From Collinsella sp. (GTDB lineage: Bacteria; Actinomycetota; Coriobacteriia; Coriobacteriales; Coriobacteriaceae), in assembly GCA_019414055.1 (NCBI GenBank), contig DXMV01000025.1, positions 1-64,000 on the forward strand: DNA of 64,000 nt, written 5' to 3'. Within the stretch, counting starts at the first letter, position 1; each line of letters begins with the position of its first letter. Positions 5,729 to 14,398 of the stretch are shown one piece after another. The notes under the pieces were generated by a model. The model did not search any database. It worked only from the letters and a program-made list of their open reading frames with translations, and was not told the DNA's origin. Position numbers and translations under genes: made by a program.

Positions 5729-8089
5729 CTAAACGCGGCGCTTAAGCTGGGCTCCACCCTCGCCGGGCATCAGGCGGCGCGCGTCGTAGACCGAGTCGAC
5801 GCTGCTGATAGAGGCCAGCAGCGGATCCAGACCGCTCGCGTCCGAGATCTCGACCATAAAGCGCAGGGTTGCAATACCCTCGCGGTTGGTCGACGTGGCG
5901 GCAGAAAGGATATTGCCGCCCGCATCGCCAATGGCAATGGTGACATCCTTGAGCAGGCCCATGCGGTCCAGGCACTCGACCACGATCTCGACCTGGAAGA
6001 GGGTGTCGGCAGCGCCGTCCCACTCCACTTCGATCATGCGCTCGGGATGCTCCATAAGACCCTTGACGTTGGGGCAGTTGGCGCGATGCACCGAGACGCC
6101 GCGACCGCGCGTGATGAAGCCGACGATATCGTCGCCCGTCACCGGATTGCAGCAATGCGCCAAACGGACCAGCAGACCGCTGTTGCTCTCGCCCTTGACG
6201 ATAATGCCGTTGCTGGCGCTCTTGCCGCGCTTTTGCGGCTTGCGGTTGGAGCCGCGGGCAGGCTGCTTGACGACCTCGGCGATAGCCTCGGCCTTGGAGA
6301 GCTGCTCCTCGGGCTTGGGGTCCAAGATTTGCTCGACCTTGTTACCCACAGCGCGCGGGGCAACCTTGCCGGCGCCGACGGCGGCAAACAGGTCCTCGAG
6401 CTGCTTGTAGTTAAACTGCTCCGCCACGGCGTTGAGCGCACGCGTGGATCGCGGCGTAGAGATGCCGTACCCGCGCTTGCGCAGGTCCTTGGCCAGTATA
6501 TCGCGGCCGGCGGCAGCGTCGTCGTCCTTGGTCGCGGCGGCAAAATAGCGGCGGATCTTTGACTTGGCCGAAGGCGTCTTGACGATCTTGAGCCAATCAC
6601 GCGACGGCTTGGAGCTCTTGTTCGTCAGGATCTCGACACGGTCACCCGTCTTGATTTCGTGCGTGAGCGGCGCCACCGCACCGTTAATCTTGGCGCCGAC
6701 GCAGTGGTTGCCCACCTCGGTGTGAACGGCGTAGGCAAAGTCGAGCGGCGTGGAGCCGGCACGAAGTGCCATGACCTCGCCCTTGGGCGTAAAGACAAAA
6801 ATCTCCTGGTCAAACAAGTCAACCTTCAGCGAGTGCAGGTATTCCTTGGCGTCGGTGATCTCATCAGACGCAGCCCAATCGAGCGAATGTTTGAGCCAGT
6901 TAATCTGGTCGTCCAAGCGCTGGGCATCATTGGTCTTAGACGCAGACGATCCGCCCGACTTCTTATAGAGCCAGTGGGCAGCAATGCCGTACTCGGCCTG
7001 CTCGTGCATCTCGTAGGTTCGAATCTGAATCTCGAGCGGGCGGGCCGTGGGGCCGATAACCGTCGTGTGGAGCGACTGGTAGTTATTGACCTTGGGCATG
7101 GCGATATAGTCTTTAAAGCGACCGGGCATGGGGTGCCATAGCGTGTGCACCGCGCCGAGCGTGGAGTAGCAATCGCGCACCGAATGGGTGATGACGCGCA
7201 GCGCCACCAGGTCGTAGATCTCGGAGAACTCCTTGCCCTTGCGCTTCATCTTTTGGTAGATGGACCAATAGTGCTTGGAACGGCCATTAATCTGGAAGTC
7301 CTCCAGGCCAATGCGGTTGAGTTCGTCGGTGAGTGTCTTGATGGTCTCGGCCAGATAGCGCTCACGGACCTCGCGCGACTCCGCCACCATGCGTGCGATG
7401 CGCTGGTAGGCGTCGGGTTCAAGGTAGAAGAAGGACAGGTCCTCGAGTTCCCATTTAATGGAGCTCATGCCCAGACGGTCGGCCAGGGGCGCATACACGT
7501 CCATGGTCTCGCGGGCCTTAAACAGGCGACGGTCCTCGCGAAGGGCCGCCAGCGTACGCATGTTATGCAGGCGGTCGGCAAGTTTGACAATGATAACGCG
7601 AATGTCTTTGGACATGGCGAGGAACATCTTGCGCAGTGTAAGCGCCTGCTTCTCGTCCATGCTGTCGACTTCGATGTTGGTGAGCTTGGTCACGCCGTCG
7701 ACGAGCTCGGCCACCGTATCGCCAAACAGGCCGGAAACATCGGCGAGCGAGGTCTCGGTGTCCTCGACGGTATCGTGCAGCAGCGCGGCGCACACCACAT
7801 CGCAGTCCATCTTGAGGTCGGCCAAAATGATGGCAACCTCGACGGGATGGTTGATGTACATCTCACCCGAGCGGCGCTTTTGGTTGCAGTGCTTCTCGGC
7901 GGCAAAGCAGTAGGCCTGCTCCACCTTAGAGAAGTCATCCTCATTCATATATTTGAGGCACAGGCGCTCCAGCTTGTCGTAGCTGTCCGCCATAATCTCG
8001 GGCGGCAGCTCATCGGCATGCTTATAGTGCTCCATCTCCGAAAACGGCTGGAGGGTGGAATCATGGGCGGTACGGGCTGCGGCATCCAT
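5729..8089 (-). CDS. rel: Bifunctional (p)ppGpp synthetase/hydrolase
   Basis: 786 residues with the full Rel architecture: HD hydrolase domain (HDTVED near residues 105-110), synthetase domain, TGS domain (VFTPKGEVMALRAGSTPLDFA) and C-terminal ACT domain. The intact HD motif and the RFKD motif in the synthetase (RXKD type) mark a bifunctional enzyme that both makes and destroys the stringent-response alarmone. It starts 15 bases after the recJ-recQ stop, so it is co-transcribed with that gene and with the MBL hydrolase behind it. Confidence 0.96.
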   Translation of the reverse strand: MDAAARTAHDSTLQPFSEMEHYKHADELPPEIMADSYDKLERLCLKYMNEDDFSKVEQAYCFAAEKHCNQKRRSGEMYINHPVEVAIILADLKMDCDVVCAALLHDTVEDTETSLADVSGLFGDTVAELVDGVTKLTNIEVDSMDEKQALTLRKMFLAMSKDIRVIIVKLADRLHNMRTLAALREDRRLFKARETMDVYAPLADRLGMSSIKWELEDLSFFYLEPDAYQRIARMVAESREVRERYLAETIKTLTDELNRIGLEDFQINGRSKHYWSIYQKMKRKGKEFSEIYDLVALRVITHSVRDCYSTLGAVHTLWHPMPGRFKDYIAMPKVNNYQSLHTTVIGPTARPLEIQIRTYEMHEQAEYGIAAHWLYKKSGGSSASKTNDAQRLDDQINWLKHSLDWAASDEITDAKEYLHSLKVDLFDQEIFVFTPKGEVMALRAGSTPLDFAYAVHTEVGNHCVGAKINGAVAPLTHEIKTGDRVEILTNKSSKPSRDWLKIVKTPSAKSKIRRYFAAATKDDDAAAGRDILAKDLRKRGYGISTPRSTRALNAVAEQFNYKQLEDLFAAVGAGKVAPRAVGNKVEQILDPKPEEQLSKAEAIAEVVKQPARGSNRKPQKRGKSASNGIIVKGESNSGLLVRLAHCCNPVTGDDIVGFITRGRGVSVHRANCPNVKGLMEHPERMIEVEWDGAADTLFQVEIVVECLDRMGLLKDVTIAIGDAGGNILSAATSTNREGIATLRFMVEISDASGLDPLLASISSVDSVYDARRLMPGEGGAQLKRRV

Positions 8090-8104
8090 CGAGGTCCCCT
8101 TCCC

Positions 8105-11100
8105 CTAGGCCCGCGGTACGATCGGGCGGTTAACTTTGGCTAGCATATCAGAAGCGCACGAATCGAGCGCCCAGCTCCGGAAAGCCGAGAACTCCATGCG
8201 CGAGCGCAGACCCTCCAAATAGCGGATTGACCTGCTCAATTGCACACGGCCGGGGTTTTCGGCCATCGCGATGCGACGCGTGTCATCAAACCCCGAAACG
8301 CGACAGAAACCAAGCTCTTCGAAGATTCCCAGACCGCTTGCCACCGAGCGCTCATCGACCGGCGTGCGCGCGTCGATTGCAAGGCACATCTGCGCGATGT
8401 CGATATCGCTCGCGCTAAACGAGTCGTCTCCGGTCTTGCCGCGGTTGGAGCGCCACATAGTCTGCAGCGCTCGATAGAGCGTGACGAGCTCGTCGCGCTC
8501 GGGCGCGTAGCAGTCGAGCAGGCGCTCGTTAATGCGAGCGTCACGCGACGAATAGAGCAGGTGAATCACGGCGGGCTGGCCATCGCGACCGGCGCGGCCG
8601 CTCATCTGGTTAAACTCAATGCCGCCAAACGGCATATGATAGAGCACGACATGGCGAATATCGGGAAGGTTGACGCCCTCGCCAAAGGCAGATGTCGAGA
8701 CGATGCAGCTGAGGCTGCCGTCTCGAAACGCCTCCTCTACGCGATGGCGGTCGGTGCGTGTAAGGCCCGCGTTGTAAAAGGCGATATGCGACGCGTAGTC
8801 GGGAACGCGCTTGCGAAGCGTCTTGGCAAGCGCCACGGACTGATCACGCGAATTGACGTAGATGACGGTCTTCTCCCCCGTCGCGACGATGGACACCAGG
8901 CGGTTTTCGCGGCTCGCAAGATCGCGGTCGTCCTCGAGCTGCAAGTTCTCGCGCACGGTCTCGTCGACCACCGTACGGGTAATCGGTAGCACGCGGGCGA
9001 GCTCGGCCACAACCGGAGCCGTTGCGGTGGCAGTCGTGGCCAGAACGACCGGGTCGCCCAGGGCCTTGAGGATATCGGGCATGTCGAGGTATGCGCTGCG
9101 GTCGCCGCCCTTGGCGAGACCGGCATGATGCGCCTCGTCAATAACGACAAAACCGATGCGCCCCGAACGCGCAAAGCGGTCGCGGTGAATGGACAGGAAC
9201 TCGGGCGTCGTGAGCACGATGCCGGTGCGGCCCGAAGCCAAGCCGGCAAACACGTCATCGCGCGCCGCCTCCACGGTCTCGCCGGTCAGCACGCCGACGC
9301 CAATGCCGAGCGCGGCCATCGTCGACGAGAGGTGATAGGCCTGGTCGGCAACGAGCGCGCGCAGCGGATAGACAAAGATGCTCGCACGCCCACGAAGGAC
9401 CGCCTCGCGCGCGGCGTGCACATGGAAGATAAGAGACTTGCCGCGCCCCGTTCCCATAACGGCCAGAACACTTTGGTGATCGGCCAGGGCATCGAGCGCC
9501 TCGACCTGCGCGCGGTGCGGCTGGTTCGAGCCGATAAAGCTATGGATAAGCGAGCGCGTCAGCTCGGTATAAGAAAGCTGGGCGAGCGTCTCGCGTTTAC
9601 GCGACTCCAGGCGCAGGCCAGAATCCGCCGGTTGCACGCCGCGGCGAAGCTCGCATGCCGGATCGTCGATATTGGACGCCGCGGTATCGCGCACCAAGAC
9701 ATCTTTGATCATGAGCTTGGGCTTCACGCGTCCCTGCCAATGCTCGGCCACGGCTTCGAACACCAAGTCGATGGCGCTATCGCAATTGATGAGCTTATCG
9801 ATCTGCGGCACGCGGAACATAATGGCCGGCACACTCGCGGCGCCATCGGTCGCCACGAAGCGCATGTGCTCGCCGGTTTTGCCCACCACGGCGCGATCGC
9901 ACATTGTCACGCCCTCGGCGGCCAGAAGCGGCACCTTATTGCCCTGGCCAAACGGCTCAAGACGGGAGATCTGCTCGATGGTCTCAATATTCAGCTCGGA
10001 GAGGTCAACGGTGGCGGCAACCTCGTCGGTGTCCTCAAAGTCTTCGGCGGGAAGCTCGGACAGCACGGCGGAAAGGCGACGACGGAACTCGTCGAGCTTG
10101 GACGCCTCGATGGTCACGCCCACCGCACCCGCATGCCCGCCGCGGCGAATCAGCAGATCCGAGCAGCGCTCTACGGCATCGAACAGGTTGACCTTGCCCA
10201 CCGAGCGGCCCGATCCGCGTGCAACGCCGTCCTCGATCGAAAAGAGCAGCGCCGGCACGTGATAGCGATTGGTAAGGCGGCTCGCCACGATACCCTTGAC
10301 GCCCTCGTGCCAGCCCTCGCCACCCACGACGATTGCGCGACCGCCATCATAGGTCTCCTCGACCTTCGCCATGGCGTCGCGTGTGAGCTCCGCCTCGATC
10401 TCGCGGCGCTGACGGTTAATCTCCTCGAGCTCGGCTGCCAGTGCACTTGCTTCGATAGGATCACGGGCAAGCAGCAGGTCGAGCGCCAGCTTGGGATCAG
10501 CCATGCGGCCGGCGGCGTTCAAGCGGGGAATGAGCGAAAACGACAGGCCGTCGGCCGTAATGCTAGAAAGGTCGGCCTTGGCAAGTGCGGCCAGCGCGAT
10601 ATAGCCGGGACGAGCCGTCACGCGCATCTGCTGGATGCCCTCGGCGACCAGCGCGCGGTTCTCGGGCGTGAGCGGCATCATGTCGGACACGGTGCCCAGC
10701 GCCGCGACCTCTATCAGCGAACGCCAATACGACGGCTTGCCCAGACGCTCGCCCAGAACCTGCACCAGCTTGAGTGCCACGCCGGCACCGGCAAGCTCAC
10801 GCGAAGGACCCTCGTCCTCGAGCTTGGGGTCGGTCAGGGGCACGCCCTGCGGCACCTGGTCGGAGGGCTCGTGATGGTCCGTGACCACCAAATCGATCCC
10901 CAGGCTCTCCAGATAGGAGACTTCTTCCTTGGCAGCAATACCGTTATCGACGGTCACGATCAGGTTGGGTTGGGCGAGCTCGTTGACGCGGTCGAGCGCT
11001 GCACGCGAAAGACCGTAGCCCTCGTCAAAGCGATGCGGGATAAACGGCGTGACGTTGGCGCCAAACGAACGTAGCGCCTCGGTCAACAGACAAGTCGACG

Positions 11101-11392
11101 TAATGCCGTCGACGTCAAAATCGCCAAAGACGGCGATGCGCTCGTGGCTGCGAATAGCACGCTCAACACGGTCGGCGACGACCGCCATGCCCGGAATAAC
11201 GAGCGGATCCGCCCAGTCGCGATCGAGCGAAGGCATCAAAAACAGCTGGCCTTCCTCGATGGATGTAATGCCATGCGCAACCATAATGCGCGCCACCAGC
11301 CCGGGTATGCCCAGGCCAGCCGAAAGCTCCTTTTCGAGCTCGGGGTTTTGCTGAGCGACCGCCCAGCGATGCGTCGTCTTAAGCGATGACAT
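8105..11392 (-). CDS. RecJ exonuclease fused to a RecQ-like helicase
   Basis: A protein of about 1095 residues with two enzymes in one chain. Residues 1-570 are RecJ: DHH motif I (FGDFDVDG, 89-96), VTVDNGI, TDHHEP (171-176), NAAGRM and the DHHA1 GGHAG (418-422), then an OB-like region. Residues 600-1095 carry a superfamily 2 helicase of RecQ type: Walker A GTGRGKS (647-653), DEAH (752-755), TATATA, and motif VI QMSGRAGRDG. RecJ (5'-3' ssDNA exonuclease) and RecQ normally act together in RecF-pathway recombination and fork repair, so a fused unwinding-resecting machine is a sound inference. An in-frame GTG at 11437 would lengthen it by 15 residues. Confidence 0.9.
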   Translation of the reverse strand: MSSLKTTHRWAVAQQNPELEKELSAGLGIPGLVARIMVAHGITSIEEGQLFLMPSLDRDWADPLVIPGMAVVADRVERAIRSHERIAVFGDFDVDGITSTCLLTEALRSFGANVTPFIPHRFDEGYGLSRAALDRVNELAQPNLIVTVDNGIAAKEEVSYLESLGIDLVVTDHHEPSDQVPQGVPLTDPKLEDEGPSRELAGAGVALKLVQVLGERLGKPSYWRSLIEVAALGTVSDMMPLTPENRALVAEGIQQMRVTARPGYIALAALAKADLSSITADGLSFSLIPRLNAAGRMADPKLALDLLLARDPIEASALAAELEEINRQRREIEAELTRDAMAKVEETYDGGRAIVVGGEGWHEGVKGIVASRLTNRYHVPALLFSIEDGVARGSGRSVGKVNLFDAVERCSDLLIRRGGHAGAVGVTIEASKLDEFRRRLSAVLSELPAEDFEDTDEVAATVDLSELNIETIEQISRLEPFGQGNKVPLLAAEGVTMCDRAVVGKTGEHMRFVATDGAASVPAIMFRVPQIDKLINCDSAIDLVFEAVAEHWQGRVKPKLMIKDVLVRDTAASNIDDPACELRRGVQPADSGLRLESRKRETLAQLSYTELTRSLIHSFIGSNQPHRAQVEALDALADHQSVLAVMGTGRGKSLIFHVHAAREAVLRGRASIFVYPLRALVADQAYHLSSTMAALGIGVGVLTGETVEAARDDVFAGLASGRTGIVLTTPEFLSIHRDRFARSGRIGFVVIDEAHHAGLAKGGDRSAYLDMPDILKALGDPVVLATTATATAPVVAELARVLPITRTVVDETVRENLQLEDDRDLASRENRLVSIVATGEKTVIYVNSRDQSVALAKTLRKRVPDYASHIAFYNAGLTRTDRHRVEEAFRDGSLSCIVSTSAFGEGVNLPDIRHVVLYHMPFGGIEFNQMSGRAGRDGQPAVIHLLYSSRDARINERLLDCYAPERDELVTLYRALQTMWRSNRGKTGDDSFSASDIDIAQMCLAIDARTPVDERSVASGLGIFEELGFCRVSGFDDTRRIAMAENPGRVQLSRSIRYLEGLRSRMEFSAFRSWALDSCASDMLAKVNRPIVPRA

Positions 11393-11500
11393 AGGCGCCC
11401 ACCCCCGATAGGGGCAGGTCGCCGCGATACCTCTCACGGTTCATAGCGATGAGTCCTCTGTGTATGCCCGCTTCGGCAGGCAGATCTGTTGAACGGATTT

Positions 11501-11527
11501 ATTATACCGTGCAGCGCGGACGCACAA
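11501..11527 (-). promoter_or_regulatory. Promoter of recJ-recQ / rel
   Basis: On the minus strand a consensus -10 TATAAT (11501-11506) is preceded by TTGTGC (11522-11527) at 15 bases, or GTTGTG at 16. It lies about 110 bases before the recJ start. Confidence 0.5.
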
Positions 11528-11667
11528 CGTCCAGCACGCCGCGGTTTCGATAAACGAGGGCGGTAATAGCCTCGAAATATTCGAGCGTTTCTGACGCACG
11601 GACGCATGCGAGCGTCTAGCATATCCATTCAAAACGGATTCACGAGCAAAGGGAGTCACAAGAGCAT

Positions 11668-12666
11668 ATGAAGCAATGGGTTGGACTGGGCAAGTTTCTC
11701 GCGGGGCACATGCAGGTTATCGTTCCGATTTGCGTAACGCTCGGTGTGCTCTATCCCCAGCAGATCGGCGTACTCAAGCCCATCGTTCCCACCCTGTTTG
11801 CCTTTATGACGTTCCAAGGTGCGCTCAGCAACACCTTTCACCAGGTGGCCGAGGTGTTCCGCCGTCCCCTACATTTGATTTTGGCGTTATTTGTCTCGGC
11901 CGTGCTCATCCCCATCGCGGCGTATGCCATGAGCTCACTGTTCTTTGGTTCCAACCCAAACCTTGTCTGCGGCATCGTGCTCGAGTACAGCGTACCCGTC
12001 GCAGTCACCGCCTTTATGTGGATTAGCATGTTCGGCGGCAACGGCCCGCTCGCGCTCACCATTATCCTGACGTCCTCGGTTATCTCGCCTGTGACGATTC
12101 CGCTCACGCTCAAGCTCCTGCTGGGCGCCACCGTCTCGATCGACGTGCCGAGCATGATGCAAGACATGGCCTTTATGATTGCCATCCCCGCCGTGCTCGG
12201 CATCGTGATCAACGAGCTCACGCGCGGCTGGGGTCATGAGAAACTCTCCCCCGCGCTTTCGCCCGCCTGCAAGTTCATGATGATGGGTGTCATCGCGTCC
12301 AACTCCACCGCCATGAGCGAGTACGTGCTGCACATGAATGTTGAGCGCTTGGAAGTCGCCCTCTTTATTTTGGTGTTCGCCATCAGCGGCTTTGTCGTCG
12401 GTTTTCTGGTCGCCCGCGCGCTGCATCTGCCATATAGCGAGACGACTACCATGTGCTTTACCTGCGGCATGCGCAACATCTCTTCGGGCGCCGTCATCGC
12501 CACGCAGTACTTTCCAGGCGAAGTCGTGTTTCCCGTCATGTGCGGAACGCTGTTTCAGCAGGTGCTGGCCTCGATTATCGGGCATCTCTTTGAGCGCCTA
12601 ACCGGCGAGGAGCGCGCCAAACAGCGCAAGCGGGTCGAAGCCGGCCGCGACGCGATGGCACGCTAG
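11668..12666 (+). CDS. BASS (bile acid:Na+ symporter family) transporter
   Basis: 332 residues, about ten hydrophobic segments. The conserved crossover signature CGMRNISSGAVIA and an earlier EYSVPVAVTAF segment identify the bile acid:sodium symporter/ACR3-like fold. Bacterial members carry bile acids, pantoate, pyruvate or other organic anions; the substrate cannot be read here. The C-terminus is basic and cytosolic. It is divergent from recJ-recQ and convergent with the GalT-like gene. Confidence 0.82.
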   Translation: MKQWVGLGKFLAGHMQVIVPICVTLGVLYPQQIGVLKPIVPTLFAFMTFQGALSNTFHQVAEVFRRPLHLILALFVSAVLIPIAAYAMSSLFFGSNPNLVCGIVLEYSVPVAVTAFMWISMFGGNGPLALTIILTSSVISPVTIPLTLKLLLGATVSIDVPSMMQDMAFMIAIPAVLGIVINELTRGWGHEKLSPALSPACKFMMMGVIASNSTAMSEYVLHMNVERLEVALFILVFAISGFVVGFLVARALHLPYSETTTMCFTCGMRNISSGAVIATQYFPGEVVFPVMCGTLFQQVLASIIGHLFERLTGEERAKQRKRVEAGRDAMAR

Positions 12667-12695
12667 GCAGCACGCTTTCGCAGGCGTTCGTCTTG

Positions 12696-13493
12696 CTATG
12701 CGAGCGTTTCCAGATGCGCGCGTAGGCGCTCAGCATCGATATCGAGCGTGGTCTCGGCATTGACCTGGGCCAGACGATAGCCCACAAAGTAGGGCGAAAC
12801 CACCCAACGCGGCAGCGCCTTGGCAATAGTCCGGCCGTCCATGTGGTAGAAGAACAAGTTGTACGACTCCGCGCGACCGCCGTGGTGCTCGTGCAGGATA
12901 TAGCGTAGGGCCACCTGAATCGCATCGGCAAACAGGTCCGCTTCGGCCTGGTCGCGGGCGTCGTCGCCGGCGGCGATTCCCTGTGGAGCCGAGACGTTGA
13001 CCTCAAAGAATCCCATGATCGGCTCGGTTGAGATGTTGACCGAGATTCTCCCCTGCCGCCAGACATCGATGCCTTCAAAGTTGGCTGAGGTCAGCGCCGC
13101 ATAGCCGTCTTCCTGCTCCAAGCCCACAATCTGCATGTGTGGATGGACGAGGCTGCCGCCCGAAAGCGGGCCCTTGTTCTTGTACATGAGCACACTGCGG
13201 TACTGTTGGGAATCGATCATCTGCTGCCAACAGCCCAGAGCAAACCGCATCACATGATGCAGCTCATCCGGTTCATAGGTCACCAGGTCGGCGTCGTGAT
13301 TGGCGGACTCGATCAATACGGTCTGACGGGTGGCCCGCAAGGTCTTGAACTTATTCTCGAGCCAGATGCAGTCACCATCGCGCTGGATGACGCTGGCGAG
13401 CCCCTCCGTGTCACAAAAGGGGCACGCGGTGCCTGGGCGACGATTATCGTCGGGCTTACCGCTCGCCTGCTGAACGTCAAATACCAGTGCCAC
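12696..13493 (-). CDS. GalT-like HIT-superfamily protein (DUF4931 type)
   Basis: 265 residues. It has the nucleotidyltransferase active-site triad HPHMQ (HxHxQ) after GGSLV, as in galactose-1-phosphate uridylyltransferase, and an N-terminal CPFC zinc-type motif. It is shorter than GalT (about 350). It follows cutC with only 3 bases between them, so they are one operon. The likely chemistry is nucleotide-monophosphate transfer or hydrolysis; the substrate is unknown. Confidence 0.72.
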   Translation of the reverse strand: MALVFDVQQASGKPDDNRRPGTACPFCDTEGLASVIQRDGDCIWLENKFKTLRATRQTVLIESANHDADLVTYEPDELHHVMRFALGCWQQMIDSQQYRSVLMYKNKGPLSGGSLVHPHMQIVGLEQEDGYAALTSANFEGIDVWRQGRISVNISTEPIMGFFEVNVSAPQGIAAGDDARDQAEADLFADAIQVALRYILHEHHGGRAESYNLFFYHMDGRTIAKALPRWVVSPYFVGYRLAQVNAETTLDIDAERLRAHLETLA

Positions 13494-13496
13494 AGG

Positions 13497-14174
13497 TTAC
13501 ACCTCCAGCGGCACGATCTTGGTGCCATGGAGCTCGGAGACGCCCAGTGCCGCAGCCGCGGTATCGCGGTTGGCCGTGGTGATACCGCCGCCGGGAAGGA
13601 TGGTCAACCGATCGCCCGCATACTCGATTAAACGAGCCAGGTGATCGAAATTATCCTCGATCGACGTACCGGCCGCGCCGCCATGCGTCAGGATGCGCGT
13701 AACGCCGCAGTCGGCAAGTGTATCAATCGCATCGAGCTGAGCCTCGGGCGAGAGCTGGTCAAATGCCATGTGGAAGGTGATGTCAAGGGACTCGCGCTTG
13801 CACTCCTCGGTCGCGCAGCCCGTAGCCATAACGAGGGCGCCGAGAGTGAGCTCGTCGAGCGCCCAGCCGCCGGCACAGGGCTTGCAGCAGCCAAAGACCA
13901 GGCCGTCAACGCCGGCGCTCACAGCAAGGCCCAGGTCCATCTCCATCATGCGCAGCTCGTCCTGGTTGTAATGAAAGTCGCCACCACGCGGACGAATCAT
14001 GCACATCACTTGCGCGTCATGCTCGTGAGCGTAGCTGACCGTAGCGCTAATAACGCCGGCGGAAGGCGTGGTACCGCCAACGGCAAGGTTGTCGCACAGC
14101 TCAATGCGCCCCGCACCGGCCTCGATGGCCGCCGGCACTCGCTCAAAGTTCTCGGCACAAAACTCGTACAGCAT
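13497..14174 (-). CDS. cutC: CutC family protein
   Basis: 225 residues from ATG at 14174 (MLYEFCAENFERV), a TIM-barrel CutC with the motifs GAGRIELCDNLAVGGTTPS, MIRPRGGDF and ILTHGGAAG. CutC was named for copper tolerance, but its biochemical function is not established. An in-frame extension to 14291 runs into repeat sequence and is not supported. It is the first gene of a pair with the GalT-like gene. Confidence 0.88.
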   Translation of the reverse strand: MLYEFCAENFERVPAAIEAGAGRIELCDNLAVGGTTPSAGVISATVSYAHEHDAQVMCMIRPRGGDFHYNQDELRMMEMDLGLAVSAGVDGLVFGCCKPCAGGWALDELTLGALVMATGCATEECKRESLDITFHMAFDQLSPEAQLDAIDTLADCGVTRILTHGGAAGTSIEDNFDHLARLIEYAGDRLTILPGGGITTANRDTAAAALGVSELHGTKIVPLEV

Positions 14175-14232
14175 AGATAGGCCCCCAAAGACGGCAGATG
14201 TTTTCCGACGGGCATTGTCACACATCCCCATG

Positions 14233-14252
14233 AAGTTGCGGTGGAATAGGGA
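14233..14252 (+). repeat. Half copy of the AAGTTGCGGTGGAATAGGGA repeat
   Basis: These 20 bases match the left arm of the full inverted repeat at 16107-16174. Only one arm is present here, next to a separate inverted repeat at 14258-14292. Confidence 0.7.
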
Positions 14253-14257
14253 CCCAA

Positions 14258-14292
14258 AATGATCCGTTGGGGACGGAGGAAAACGAATCATT
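14258..14292. repeat. Inverted repeat AATGATCCGTT / AACGAATCATT
   Basis: Two 11-base arms matching at 10 positions enclose GGGGACGGAGGA-type sequence, upstream of the 529-residue surface-protein gene. It may be an operator or part of an intergenic repeat. Confidence 0.45.
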
Positions 14293-14398
14293 ACGGCTGG
14301 CCGAAAAATGTTGCCGATGGCGAATGTTGCGCAACAAGATTTCGGAATCCCGATTAACCATGGCAGTATCGCATTCGTATCTAGAGGAAAGGATTGCC

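Noticed and set aside
9125..11074. A 649-codon open frame opposite recJ-recQ
   Set aside because: Antisense to conserved DHH motifs; Arg/His-rich shadow composition.
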